Source of the DNA: Heliopora coerulea
Taxonomy: Eukaryota; Cnidaria; Anthozoa; Scleralcyonacea; Helioporidae
Assembly: GCA_030142905.1 (NCBI GenBank)
Contig: JASJOG010000007.1
Coordinates: forward strand, 2,294,501-2,358,500
Direction of reading: 5' to 3'
DNA length: 64,000 bases
The notes below the pieces were generated by a model that saw only the letters and a program-made list of their open reading frames with translations, was not told the origin of the DNA and did not search any database. A program made the position numbers and the translations under genes. The first letter of the stretch is position 1. Each line of letters opens with the position of its first letter. Shown piece by piece: positions 46,560 to 58,855 of this stretch.

Positions 46560-49500
46560 TGTTTTTATTAATGTTGTTTGCGGCTGTGATGGAGCTCGAG
46601 GAGATGGTGTTGGAGGTAGTGGTGAAGTGTTGGTTTTGGTGTTGCTGTTGTTGGTGTCGGTGATGGCGTAACGCCTCCTCCTCATTAGTTATAAACATCT
46701 CGTGTTTAAATTAATTGGAACATTGACTTGCGGTTAAGTTAATTTTGTTATTTTTAGTTTTTATCTATACAGGTTGTAGCCAACACAATCTGATAAGGAA
46801 ACGACCTTATGAACGCCCATGTAAATTTTTGACGCACAAATAAGTTTATCTTATCACGGACATTCCTTTTACACTCATTCGTCATTCCTACTAACCCACA
46901 TATTTCCGATACTAATGATTAAAATACATATACAGTAATTCTCCTAGCACAGACAGTAAAAAGTTATCATAGTTCTCTTTTATCTCGCAAAAGATCAGGT
47001 TACACTGGGCTCTACCTTATGCTCGTCGACCATTTAGATGTCAATCTCCTCTGTACAGTGATTTTATTAAAGTTCATCAGTTACTAACTGGAATTAGTGT
47101 ACGAGTGTTTTCAACATTAGCTCGCAGCCTATTTTTTGACTCATTCAGACTCACGCGCTAAAATAGTTTTTTCTGCTCTTGCTGTTGTTGTTGTTTTTAT
47201 CGTGGTTTTGGTAGTTGGTGTCACAATTGTCCTCGTATTTGTTGCTATTGATTTCAATGTTGATAGTATGGCTGATATTGATTGTTGTTGTCCCTGACGT
47301 TTTTATGATTGTGGTTAGGCTACGTTTACACCAGACCAAATTTTTCCGGATTCGTAGGCAATCCGGAGACTTTATTTGGATTCAAAGTAGCCGTTTACAC
47401 TGAAATAACGAATCCGGTACAGAAAGTCTTTGGATTGCTCACGAATCCGGATAAATACGAATCTGGATAAATATGAATCCGTAAAAGAATCTGGATACTT
47501 TGAACCCGGACAGTTAAGACCCTGAAGAAATCTTCCTCGTTTTTGTGAATGACAGCCGAAGTAGCCAGTAATGGGACAATTTTTTATTAGAGGCTGTAAC
47601 AAACAAAGAATGGAAAGAAATTTTTCGGTTGTCCAGCATTACTTTCAATAAAATTTGTGACGATTTATGTCCATTCTTAAACAAGCAAGCACCGTTTGCT
47701 TTAACGCGAGCATGCAATTAATCCAGATATTTTTTCCTGTGTAAACAGTCAACGAATCCGAATACAATTTTTGTGTGAATCCGAGTACTTTTTGAATCCG
47801 AAGTCTTTTGCCGTAGTGTAAACGTAGCTTTAGATGTTGATGCACGCGATGATGATGATGATGATGTTGACATTGTTGTTCTTCTTGCTGCCGTTGCTGT
47901 TGATGTTGATACTGTTGTTGTTCTCGTCGCTGCCTTAACTTGTTGCTGTTTTGATTTCTGTCCTTGACGTCACTGTACCATGTGTTACTTGCGCACTGCT
48001 ATTTTCATCATGTGATTATGAAAGACCTTAGTGTTTAAGTAATACCTTGCCCCACACCCCACCATAAACTTCTCTTTTTCTTCACCACTTCATGAATTTT
48101 AGCCCAGCCAAAGTCTTACCACCTTGGTGACTACCTTGTTTCAAACCAAGACCCTAGCCAAGAAGGCGATGGGGGAGGCTGAGTCTTCTTAATTCTTTCC
48201 ACTCAAAGGGTCACCCATATAAAAGTGAGGTGAAATATAGCCCAAAAGGTCTTCACCTTTATTTATTACTAGCCAGGGTACCCGGGCTTCGCCCGAGATT
48301 ATGGAGAACAAATGAAAAAGTTCCCTTTTCTTTCAAATATGATTTTAAAAAATTGATTGGATCCTCACGAAGGAATAATTGTGCACAGAGTACCAGAAAT
48401 ATGTGTAGATAATGTTATTGTTTCTGTACCAGGAATGATCATTCTGGGATTGTGGATATAATACATGCAATGGAATGATCATTCCAAAATGGTCATTCTT
48501 GAGGAAATGATTATGCTTGCCACATATATATGTTAGGTATGATATTTAAGTCATTATTTATCTGAGGTATTGATAGCTAATGTTACTCATCTGGTCATGG
48601 TGAGTTTGAATATGTCATTGAATGTTCTATAAGTCTTGTGGTTCTGGAGTTTTAAGGTAACGGACAAACGCCGTGACGCTCCAAATTTATATATACAGAT
48701 TATTTATATCATTTATATTATTTACATTATTTATTACCTTTATCGTAAAGTGTCTTCATTTATACTGGATAACTCTATCAGCTATCTGAGCTGTTCTCCC
48801 TAGAGGCCCAGTAAGGGCCACCCCTCATGGGTCCAGTGCTACTGCAGGAGGAAACCTGAGCGCCCGGAGAAAACTTGCGATGCTTGGTAGAGTCAAACTG
48901 GACGACACTCCTCTCACATGTGACCAGGGTGACTTTAATCAGATAACTGCGTGGAGCGGGAATCAAAGACAGTGGTGAGAGACATGTGTGCATCCACTTT
49001 ACCACCAGTTCCCCCCCCCCCAAGAGGCGCAGGAAGGAACTAATCACTGGAGGGGCACAACCCAACTGTAGAGGGGGTTCTGAGGCATGCACCCCTGGGA
49101 TATTTTTGATTTTCTGAGTCTTTGAAACGCTATTTCCCACATTTTGAGAACAGTTTAACACTAAAATATAAAGATCATAAAAAATAATTAAAATTATGTT
49201 ATAAAAAAGGGAGACTGTAGTAAATACTGGGGGGCACGGCTTCCACATTTCTATTATTCTAGGGGCACTTTCCCCCACCCCCACCTGCTTGCTACGCCTA
49301 TGAGCGCTCTTTCTAAGGCTGGTCCTGCCAAGTGAACTAACTCGCCTCCATATAAATACCCCTTTCGAACAAACTACAATAAATTGCTTACGCTTATTAA
49401 ATCAGGAAAACCGAAAATACAGTCTTATGTTTATCACTCTTTGTATTAACCTGTCTAAAAGTTAAGTGCAAATTGCGAGCATATGAAGTGCACTCGAACA

Positions 49501-49633
49501 GGCTCAAATTACTTTCTTTCTGGATACGGAAGTACAGAAATACTTCAAATAATCTGGTGATATGTATGAACGCCAGCAAGATTATAAAACGTACAACATT
49601 AATGTGGTATAATTCATTATAACGAATAACAAT
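46560..49633. other. Intergenic region between SHMT and the PH-domain gene
   Basis: No coding exon is supported. It contains GTTGTT-rich sequence (46560-46670, 47850-47950), a TTA-flanked MITE, a 48260-48300 GC-rich repeat end (CCCGGGCTTCGCCCG) and a dispersed repeat at 48790-49300 related to 21225-21440. Confidence 0.45.
47318..47829. mobile_element. MITE with TTA target duplication, 512 bp
   Basis: The ends GGCTACGTTTACAC and (complement) AGCTACGTTTACAC are inverted and flanked by TTA at 47315-47317 and 47830-47832. Inside, GAATCCGGA-type words recur in both directions. A three-base TTA duplication points to the PIF/Harbinger group, but there is no transposase to confirm it. Confidence 0.65.
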
Positions 49634-52600
49634 ATGGCTGATGTATCGTTACAGGACTTGAATTCTCTTTACTCTGGGAAGCTCCAGCTGTTAGAACAAG
49701 GAAGGACTTGGACGGAATACTGGGCCGTTCTCGAACATGCTGCTCTACGTCTGTACGCGAGCGAAGAATATTTTAAAGCTGGTTCAGAGGAAGTCCGACT
49801 CATCCCGTTGTCCCAACATTTTCAGTACGAACCTCTTCACAGAAGCAGCTACAGCTACCACTTTAGACTCTGCGTGGACTCAAGCATTTATCATTTCAAG
49901 TGCGCTTCTGTGTTCGTCAGACAGCAATGGCTTGGCAGGTTGAAGTACGTGTCGCAAAGTTTTTGTCGGAAGTCTTGTTTCCATTGCTACAAGTCTGACT
50001 GCGAAACAAACAGAAAATCTAGTGACCACAGAGAATCTGTGAATATTTCTATCCAAGGTTCGTCGGAAGTTACGTTTGAAAGTGAACAGGAGGATTCCCT
50101 TGCCAGTGAAGAGAACACCAACGATATTCACAGTCCAAACGATACCGGGACGGTTTCCGAATATCAAGTTACATCGCCTTTACTGAAACTTTTTCACTCT
50201 CAGGAGAATCTCGTCTCTTCTTTTACGACCGGGTTAAAAGAGAGAAAGGTTCGGTCTAAGACTGAATCCAAAAACGGCTATTTCACATTACAAGACTCAA
50301 AACACAGGAGTAGTTCATCGGAGCCAGAAGATACTTCAGCAAATGAACACGAGAATTCGATGGTCTTTGAAAATAGCTCTGGGATTCCATCCATAGACGG
50401 CGACCCGGAATTTGTAGATCGTGTTACGACATCGCCTCTAAAAATCTTTGACCCTCAAGATCATCACTTTTCCACTTTCTTGATAAAATCAAACAAAGGA
50501 AAGACACCACCCAAGCCAGGATTCATTAACCCTGTTTATATTTCAGAAGATTCAGACAGTAGTCCGAAAATTTCCAAGAGACTTTCAAAGCAATTCGGTG
50601 AGAGTAAATCGTTTGTCGCGTGTGATCCTCTGTTATGAAATTCGTGGTTTCTTTCTATCTCACTTTCTTTATTCCTTTCTTTCTTCCCTTCCTTCCTTTC
50701 TTTTTTCTTCCTTTCTATCTTTCTTTCTTTTTTCTTCTTTTCTTTCCTGCTTTCTTTTTTCTTTCTCTCTTTTGTCCCCCCTTTATTTCGTTTTTCTTCT
50801 TATGCATTTCTCTCTTTTTTTCTTTCTTTTCAACAATCTTACAATCGTTCTTTCTTTCGTTTTTCCCATTCTTTTTATTCATTTCTTCAATCCTACATTC
50901 CTTATCCCCTTCATTCCTTCATTTATGTATTCATTCATTCGATCATTGTTTTTTTCCTCAGATACTCCTTTGAACTACGACATTCCTTCGCTATCAAAAG
51001 GAGATCCTTGTCGAGGCTTCCTCAAAATGTTGGTAGGAAAAAAGAACTGGATTAAGTATCGAGGAATCATCGAAAAGAACCATCTTCTTTTATCAGATCC
51101 AGAGAGCTCGGAGACAAGCAACGAGAAAGAAGTAATGCGCATTGAATTAAAACCGGACATACAGTTTCTTCTTGAACCCAGGAGGAACCATGATTATCGT
51201 TTCAAAATGATTACGAGCCCTTCAACTCATTACTTTTTAAAGTGCTCGACTGCGTTTGAGAGAGAAAAATGGATCCAGAGTCTGTCGCTTGCTTCGCAAA
51301 GCGTTTCCCAAAATACCTGCGCGCGGTGTTGCAGAAAGTATTCAGGAATGAATCCACTTGGGACTGAAAAGGAATCAACAACAACAGATGTGGCTGACGG
51401 TGAAATGGCAGCTGATCCAACTAGTGAAACAGACGATGTCTTTTATGCTGGAAATCTGGATAGTGAAGAGGCAATCATGCTTGTGAACACTGCCAATCAT
51501 CCTGGAGCACGTGAATCAAGCATTAACTTAGTTCAAGAAAACAGAGGTACTGCATGTTTATACGAAATAGCTTCACTGTGTAAGCGCTTTGGAGGAAGCT
51601 CAAGGGGTATTCTGGGATATAGGTGTCTTCACTAAGTTGGAATAACATAGCTTATGAGGGGAGTTTTTCGAATCGTTTAATTCATGTGTTTATCATTTCA
51701 GAAGTCTACATGGCTGCATCGAATGAGATGTACGATGACATTCATATGGGTAATAGTTTTTTTATTTAATTTTACAATTTTATAATAATAATAATAATAA
51801 TTATAGTAATAATAGATCGTTATTATTAATAATATTAATAATATTAGATTGTTATTATTAATAATAGATTATTATAATAATGATAATAGATTATTATTAT
51901 TATTGTTATTATTACTCCCTCTCCTTTCTCCAAAGAAAGAAGGAGAGAAGGACGATTATTGTGGACATTGCTGTCCCTTGTGACTGTAATGTTGTTCAGA
52001 AAGAGATAGAAAAGCGAGAGAAGTATCAAGATCTGTTGGGAATTTATGGAAAACAAGGACAAAGGTTGTGCCAGTGGTAGATGGGGGCATTTGGTTCAGT
52101 ATCCAAGCAAGAAAGGATTTTGACCCACCTTATCAAACAAGATTTTTCCCGAAATTTTATGACCCAATTATCCATTTTGCCCGGATTTTCTGGTTTTTTA
52201 CAAACTTTTGGGGTGTCACAGCTGTATACCAAGGAATTACGCCCTGCCTTAATAAAGTTCATCCCGTAGCTCCGTACAGACGAAGCACCAACTTTAATCT
52301 TCCTTGATGGGGTAATCTGTCTTCTCTGTCTGAAGTCTATGAGTTTCCCCAACTTGTTGTTTTTACTTCTCTTCCAGTTTCTTCCTAGACTTAGATTATT
52401 TGTAATGCACTGTGAAAATGATTATTGTCCTATATTGTATTTATGGATTCGCAGTAATTGGTTTTAGCTGTTGCGGTATTCCAGACCTTGTAAGTTATCT
52501 AGAATACTTATTGTAACCAAGTTAAAGCTAAATAAAATAAAATAAATCAACCATTTCTGCGCACGCGACTAATATTCCACCAATTCTCCTTCGCAGCCGA

Positions 52601-53208
52601 AAGCCCGAACGATCTTTACGAACCTTTCCTGGAAACAAGCATCGTGCCAATCCACAGGAGTGGTTACCTGAAAACTAATGCAGTCAAAAACAAATGGAGA
52701 CAGTATTGGGCAGTAATCAGAGGAAGGAAGCTATTCTTGTACTCCAGTGAGAACGACACAAGAGTGGTCAAATCCATTGATCTGCCCCCACACGTGCAGT
52801 GTCGTACAGCCAAACGAAAATCTCTCAGTTTTCGATTTACTCTGATCTTAAGCGCATCTTCTTCGTATGAATTCAAGTGTTCATCGGCGCATGATAGGAA
52901 GCAGTGGATGGAAAGTTTGAAAAAGATTGCCACAAATTGTAAATCGAGCATGATAACTCTTTCTGAGAATCTTTCCGAGGAAATTGCCAAAGTTCCAACT
53001 GTTCCTGGTATAGGAGAAGAGTTGAAGGTCCTGATTAGCGAACGTAGTAAGGGAGCTACGACTGGATCGGACACTACAGGGAAAGAACAGATGGAAATGA
53101 GAGAAAAGGAAGAAAAACGAGAAGGAAGAGAAAAGCGACTACAGCAGCAACTGCAGCAGCAACTGCAGCAGCAACTGCAGCAGCAACTGCAGCAGCAACT
53201 GCAGCAGC

Positions 53209-53248
<40 letters not shown>

Positions 53249-53718
53249 GTGCGACAAAGGAACTGTATACGAGGCCTTGACCGACGATCATCATGATGAG
53301 AATTTGCAAAAAGATGTGGAGCAAAACCATGCATTTCAAACTTCCTGGAACTTTGAGGAACATGTTCTTATTTTAGCTGACTTTGATGGCGGCGATGGTA
53401 TTGATAGAAGCGAAGAGTTCACGAAAGCAGAAACCAAATTGGACGGAACAGATGAAAATGTGAAAGAAAGTGAAGATTATGTGGAGACACCGGTCGTGGC
53501 AGATACAAAGTTGCAGGAACCGATGGATATTGAAGGAGGGAGTGTGACAGAGAACACACAGGCTGAGAATGTCATGGGATGCCAAAATAAGAATTTGGAA
53601 ACAATCGAAATTGAGGTTGAGCAAGTGTCTGACCATAGTCACCTTGAAGGTGAAATTGATCTTCAGGAAGGAGTGGCTTTCAGTCACCCCGTCTCAGCTT
53701 CGAACATGCAAGTGCAAG
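49634..53718 (+). CDS. Triple PH-domain protein part, 4 exons (probably N-terminal half of the SKAP-like gene)
   Basis: Exons: 49634-50597, 50962-51546, 51702-51749, 52597-53718. Every internal boundary is phase 1 with a terminal G. PH domains bind phosphoinositides or proteins at membranes. PH1 (about residues 14-112) starts GKLQLLEQGRTWTEYWAVLE and ends QQWLGRLKYVSQSF; PH2 (about 334-436) has GFLKMLVGKKNWIKYRGIIE and EREKWIQSLSLASQS; PH3 (about 552-650) has SGYLKTNAVKNKWRQYWAVI and RKQWMESLKKIA. PH1 and PH2 are each followed by a Cys cluster (CRKSCFHCYKSDC, CARCC). Exon 3 holds MYDDIHM. Between PH1 and PH2 two related segments, VTSPLLKLFHSQ and TTSPLKIFDPQ, repeat. Exon 4 contains a glutamine tract. 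The last donor, CAAG|GTAAAG, leaves phase 1, matching the exon at 57585. If unspliced the frame stops at 53744. Confidence 0.8.
50640..50960 (+). repeat. Pyrimidine-rich CTTT/TTCC tract
   Basis: About 320 bases of T/C-rich sequence fill the first intron of the PH gene up to the acceptor at 50962. The Phe/Leu/Ser-rich frame through it is an artefact. Confidence 0.85.
51777..51910. repeat. (ATT/AAT)n microsatellite with inverted parts
   Basis: AATAATAAT and TTATTATT runs alternate, so the region can fold on itself. It starts 28 bases after PH-gene exon 51702-51749. Confidence 0.85.
53140..53248 (+). repeat. Glutamine codon repeat: (QQQL)n then pure Q
   Basis: Within exon 4 of the PH gene. About seven CAGCAGCAACTG-type units encode QQQL, followed by a pure CAA run encoding about 17 Gln. 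The surrounding sequence is charged (REKEEKREGREK before it), suggesting a helical or disordered linker after PH3. Confidence 0.95.
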
Positions 53719-55877
53719 GTAAAGTATGCTACAAGTGTTCTTGAATTGTTTCACTCGTTTGAAGTAACAGGCCGGCTGCATGTTGGAGGTCGTTGATGGA
53801 ACTAAGTATGATAATGTTGTTTCGGTGGTTGCATTTAGTCGTCTCAATCATAGTTTTAGGCACTTTTCCCGTGAGAAAAGCTGTTTGTAATCGGAAAAAA
53901 AAAACAACTAAAGGACACTTTTAACGACAAGGAGATTACCCTGTAGATAAATCTCGTCCTCTCGTTTATTTACCAATAAACGAGAGGACGAGATATTGAC
54001 ATTTCAAGCGAAAACCGTTGGGTTTAAGGTTAGGGTTACAGGGGTGTAGGAAGCATTTTATAAGGAGATAGGCCAAACGTGTGTTGTGGCATCTAGAATA
54101 GGTAGTTTCCATTCGTTTTAAAACCGATGGCATTTGTGCAAGCGTCCAAAGAATGTTGGAAATCAACCAGAAATTTTAAAACTAGAATATAGAACAATTA
54201 CTCACCGAAGTGGAAGTGAATAGTGGTGGATATAAAAAAGTTCTGCTTCCATGACGTAAACAAAACTACACGCCATCTTGTTTTGCTGGGAGGTGAATTA
54301 TGCAGGATATTCTGAGTTAGAGAAACCAATCAAATTGCGCAGAAAATACCATTCACCTGCGAGGTATATGTTAAAAATTTTAAACAAAGATAAAGAATAG
54401 CCACGTGAAATAGTGTTGCAGCCAAGACCTACAACAGCTATTACTGCTTCCACTTTTGAGTTAGGATTAGAAATAGCTTTAAGGTTTGGATTAGGACGTG
54501 GATTACAGTCAGTAAATTCGGTAGAGGGTTCCTGAATCGGGACGTCAGTGCATGAACTACGCGGTCTACAGTCCCTCATGCGCCCCACCTGGACAAGGAC
54601 ACGACACAACAGTCGTGGCAAGAAGGTATACCTGAGAAGGAGGCCGCCGGGAGGGACAAGAAAAATGTGATGCGTCCAGCATGCTTGCTGAAATGTCAGT
54701 GGTCTTAAGTTTCAGGATTATCCTGAATCTTAGAGTTAAGATTAGGATTAAGGTAACCTATACACCCATATGGGTATATTACATAGGTATGTATATTTAT
54801 GAGTAATACCATGAAACGAGGTGTATTAGTCATTAAACCTCCCGCTTGATGAGGGTCTTTTAGTGAAATTCCCGAGGGCCGAAGGCCCGATGAAATTTTA
54901 CTAAATGACCCGATATTATATTAAGTATACATTAATTATATTTATCATATAATTATATGTATCATATATATTATATAATTACATATATTGGTACATTAAT
55001 TGTACAGGTATATATATTATCTAATACACCTGTATAGTTATATTATATTGGTCAGTGCGTAGTGGACTGACTAACTTCGCACCCGGGGTCTTTACCTCGC
55101 ATGGGTACGAGGTTGTGTACGCGCCAGGTGAGTCAAGTGACCGGGCACGAGAACAGGAAGTGAAGTGTTGGATTGTGAGATGTTTTCTCAGGCGTAAAAA
55201 GAGCGATGGATGAGACAACAGCTGTATTAAAAGGTAAGCGTTTCCTTAAATTGGCTGACAACGATAATTATCGATTCTAAAGCCAAGAGATCTCGTGAGA
55301 AGAGATTCCAAACCACGCATTAACAGGAATGCGAAAGATTGGAATAAAATCCAGCGGCTTCCTGTCTCGGTGTTTCATTGCGTCGTGTTTGCATGTTTTG
55401 AAACAATCGCCTGACAAAAACAGTCTTTGTACGTTAGGCTTTTTTGGTATGGGCAGACATCACGTTCGGACTAGGGCGAGCAGTATGCACGCTAAGAGAA
55501 GGGGGATTCATTTTGCTTGTGAGGTGTTCTATAACCATATGAAACCTTTGTGAAAGGGTCTGCTAATCCATCTCGCCATTCTCGCATTCCCTCAAGTATC
55601 CCTTATCAGTAATTAGCGTCATCAGAAGGCCGCAGGTGATTGTCTGCAAGTCTGAATAGATGACTTTTTGTACCCCAAAAGGTGACTGTAAGGCTTGGGA
55701 TTACACACCTGTTCTTAGGAAGATATTTCATAGATATCTTATGAAAGTGATAAAATATGTAAAATATGAGTATGAAATTCATATTCATATAAAATATGAG
55801 TGAATCCTCATCAGTGATGCCATATATAAACACACATATGTATGTATATATATGTATTATATACATATGTGTGTGTG

Positions 55878-55931
<54 letters not shown>

Positions 55932-56535
55932 CAGGGTGGCCCAAAAGTCTTCGGCCCGGCTCATATTTAATATTTGAATTAGAATAAAACCAGTCTTATT
56001 GATTAGTCAAATAACTTATGAACCTTGCGATCTGGTGTGAAATGATCCTTCTCGTCTCAAGCTTTGTATGCTTTTGCAAGGTCGTACACCATGGTTTTAG
56101 GATATTTAAACCATTCGATGATTTCCTTGGCGCTGTGGCCAGCGCGAAGGCTCTCCCGGCGCGAAAGTTTTTCAGAGTGGTTGCTTTCCAGTCGTGTCCT
56201 GAAGACGAATGAATGAATTGAGCCTTGCACTGCTGCGGTTAGAAAGTCCACGACATTAAAGTCATCGACCATTTGAAGGACCTTATTAGAGCAGAATGGG
56301 TAACAATTACGCCTGAAATGTGTAGAAAAGTTACTCACAGCGTCATTGCTCGTTATCATAACTGCATCAAAGCAAATGGTGGACACTTCGAATTGTATAG
56401 GTAGATAGCTTTAAATTGTTTATTCAGATTGTACGTATTAAATTGTTGATTAATATTATCTCATTTTTAATAAATTGTATTAATATTATCATAGTTTTCA
56501 TAAATTCTTACCGGGCCGAAGACTTCTGGGCCACC

Positions 56536-56538
<3 letters not shown>
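55932..56538. mobile_element. Mariner-like element with internal inversion
   Basis: The terminal repeats begin CAGGGTGGCCCAAAAGTCTT and match in 27 of 28 bases (55932-55959, 56511-56538). Both sides are TA. The minus strand at about 56190-56057 encodes LRAGHSAKEIIEWFKYPKT, a transposase helix-turn-helix near the N-terminus. The plus strand at about 56280-56400 encodes ITPEMCRKVTHSVIARYHNC then IKANGGHFE, a transposase C-terminus. The two pieces face opposite ways, so part of the element is inverted. Confidence 0.8.
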
Positions 56539-56574
<36 letters not shown>

Positions 56575-56577
<3 letters not shown>

Positions 56578-57138
56578 GGTGTCCCAAAAAAATGTATACA
56601 CACTTTGAATGATTATAAATACAATGTTTATCAAGACATATCAAAGTTTTATAACCCAAGTTAAAGAAGACAAGTGTAGAATTTTTTGAGTTATCACAGG
56701 TGTTCGAACTGATGACCATTCTGGTCCAGGCACTGCTGATAACACAGACAGATGGAATTGCAAACATTACGAATTATGATCATTTCATTTGGTATTTGGG
56801 TGCATTCTCTTTCAATTGCTGCTCTCAACTCATTGATAGCTACAGGTTTTGTGCTAAAAATCTTATCTTTGACGTATCACCATAAAAAAAGTCCACAGGC
56901 GTGAGGTCAGGTGAATGTGGGGGGAATTCAATGCTATATCTTCACCCAATCCATCTGTCCGGCAGATTTTTGTAAGTTAGGCTCTTGTATCACAATGGTA
57001 GTGGGAAGGTGCTCCATCTTGCTGGAAATAAAACTCCTCATCTCCAAATTGCTCACGAATGCGTGGCATTCGAAAGAAAGTTTGTTATAGTGAATTATCA
57101 TCATTCAAAGTGTGTATACATTTTTTTGGGACACCCTG
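56575..57138 (-). mobile_element. Mariner-like element with perfect 39-bp terminal repeats
   Basis: The ends start CAGGGTGTCCCAAAAAAATG and are exact inverted copies over 39 bases, with TA flanks. The minus strand holds transposase remnants with frameshifts: FYFQQDGAPSHYHCDTRA and PPHSPDLTPVDFF, which contain the second and third catalytic Asp regions of mariner. The N-terminal part is deleted. Only about 36 bases of (TA)n separate it from the previous element. Confidence 0.85.
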
Positions 57139-57144
57139 TATATG

Positions 57145-57180
<36 letters not shown>

Positions 57181-57188
57181 TACATATA

Positions 57189-57398
57189 CAATAGCAAGAC
57201 AATGTAAACTTGGGTTACTTCATAAAGATTTACTACAAATTTGTTTCATATGGCAAGCTGAGCCTGCCACCCTTGTCAGGTAGTGATCGTCAGGATGCAA
57301 TCATTACCTGATGAGTGTGGCGGGCTCAGCTTGCCATAAGAAACAAATTTGTAGTAAATCTTTATGAAGTAACCCAAGTTTACCTTGTCTTGCTATTG
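57189..57398. repeat. 210-bp near-perfect palindrome
   Basis: The outer ends CAATAGCAAG and CTTGCTATTG, and nearly all sequence inward to about 57275/57310 (e.g. GGCAAGCTGAGCCTGCCAC), are complementary with only a few mismatches. There is no coding sequence. It lies 190 bases before the SKAP-like exon at 57585. Confidence 0.8.
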
Positions 57399-57469
57399 TA
57401 ATTCACTCTACTCTGGTATTGAGCACTCTCTTCATATGATTTTTAATAAAATCTCACTTATCATTTATC

Positions 57470-57545
57470 TATACATACATATATATATATTTAGCTATCT
57501 CTATATACATACATATATATATATATTTAGCTATCTCTGTACTTG
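57470..57545. repeat. AT-rich tandem duplication
   Basis: TATATTTAGCTATCTCT with ATACATACATATATAT flanks occurs twice in a row immediately before the acceptor of exon 57585. Confidence 0.7.
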
Positions 57546-57584
57546 CTGCTAATCATGGGAAATTTTAAACATTGATATTTATAG

Positions 57585-58812
57585 ATACTGAAGAGTTCAT
57601 CTCTAATGTTCTTGGAAAGCTTGACTTGCCACCTGATATTGAGAAGCAACGTTTGGAGCTGTCTCAGAGGCTTCAAAAACTGCTGAATAAAGGAGATGAA
57701 ATTCCCCAGAAGCCACTGCTGCCTCCACCAGATGAGGTGGGTGAAAATGTGGGGGGTTTTTTAACACAAAATTACTCAAGTAATTTTTAGTGGCAGCAAA
57801 AATTAGTGCACTCATGGTATTTTTGAATATTTGCTGTCATCTACCCAATTATATTGATTCTTTATGCCTGAAGAGTTATGAAATCAAGATTTTCACAAGC
57901 AAAAGAACTTCCAAAATATTTTAGCTATGCCTGATAGAGACCCTAGTCATATGAAAAATTGATAATAGATGTTCACCCTGTTTCTCCCCACCAATGAGCT
58001 GGTCAAAAAAACTCAGGATTAGCTTTTATTTTTTTCTTTACCTTAGGAATGTGAAAAAGAGCAGTCAGTTAGATTTGACTTATCTTATTTTTGTTAGTTC
58101 TTCAGTTGATGATGAAATAACCTTTGCTATAATCTTGAAAACAAGTGAACAATTAAACAAGCTCACTAACTGAATGTATGCATCAGCTTGTGTGTGATTG
58201 TAACTCATTAAGGGGCAGGGCTCATCCCCTCGAGTGAATCACCTGTCATTAGCCAAAGTAAAACTGTAGAATGTACCCTTGCCCTGTTTTGGTAACTTTC
58301 TGTAGAGCACTCAAGAATTTTATGATGATGTGTCTCAAGAACAAGTTGAAAAAGCTGATAAGCAATCAGGTAAAATATATAAACTACAACCAACTAGATA
58401 GCTGGTTAGAATTTTGGGAGGCAGTGTGGATAGTTGGGTGGGCTTGAGTAGTATGGTTTGTAGATAGAAGTGAGGGGAAGGTTTGACAGAGATGGGCTGG
58501 TAGGTGTGTGCATGCTTAAATGTGCAAATAAATAGGTGGGTAGGTGTGAAGACGTATAGGTTATCAATTAGGTATGTGTGTTGGTAGGAGGGTAATTAAA
58601 TAGATCAGTAGGTGAGTGTGAAAGTGAGTGAGTGGGTAGGTTGGTACTATAGAATGAATGGTTACTAAATGAATGGTTACTCGAGTTTCATGCTGTGAAG
58701 TGATCTTCAGACTAAAAGTTAAAACTATTGACAGTTTAACTTTTAGTCTGAAGATCGCTTCACAGTGTGAAACTCGAGTAACTGTTCATTTATTTTAAAT
58801 TTCCATTAAATG

Positions 58813-58855
<43 letters not shown>

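Larger units (their letters stand above)
53745..57584. other. Large intron or intergenic gap filled with repeats
   Basis: No coding exon is supported between the third PH exon and the SKAP-like exon. 54400-54660 holds a fold-back relative of 12708-12883. 54770-55040 is AT-rich with TATAT words. 55800-55930 is (TA)n. Two mariner elements and a palindrome follow and are listed separately. No clear promoter was seen before 57585. Confidence 0.5.

Noticed and set aside
45423..46671. Two 382-codon open frames rich in His, Pro, Ser and Thr
   Set aside because: They are the 20-bp minisatellite read in different frames; the unit contains no stop in any frame.
52664..53363. Minus-strand poly-Cys, poly-Val/Ala and poly-Leu frames
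   Set aside because: Antisense shadows of the CAG/CAA glutamine tract and of the PH3 exon.
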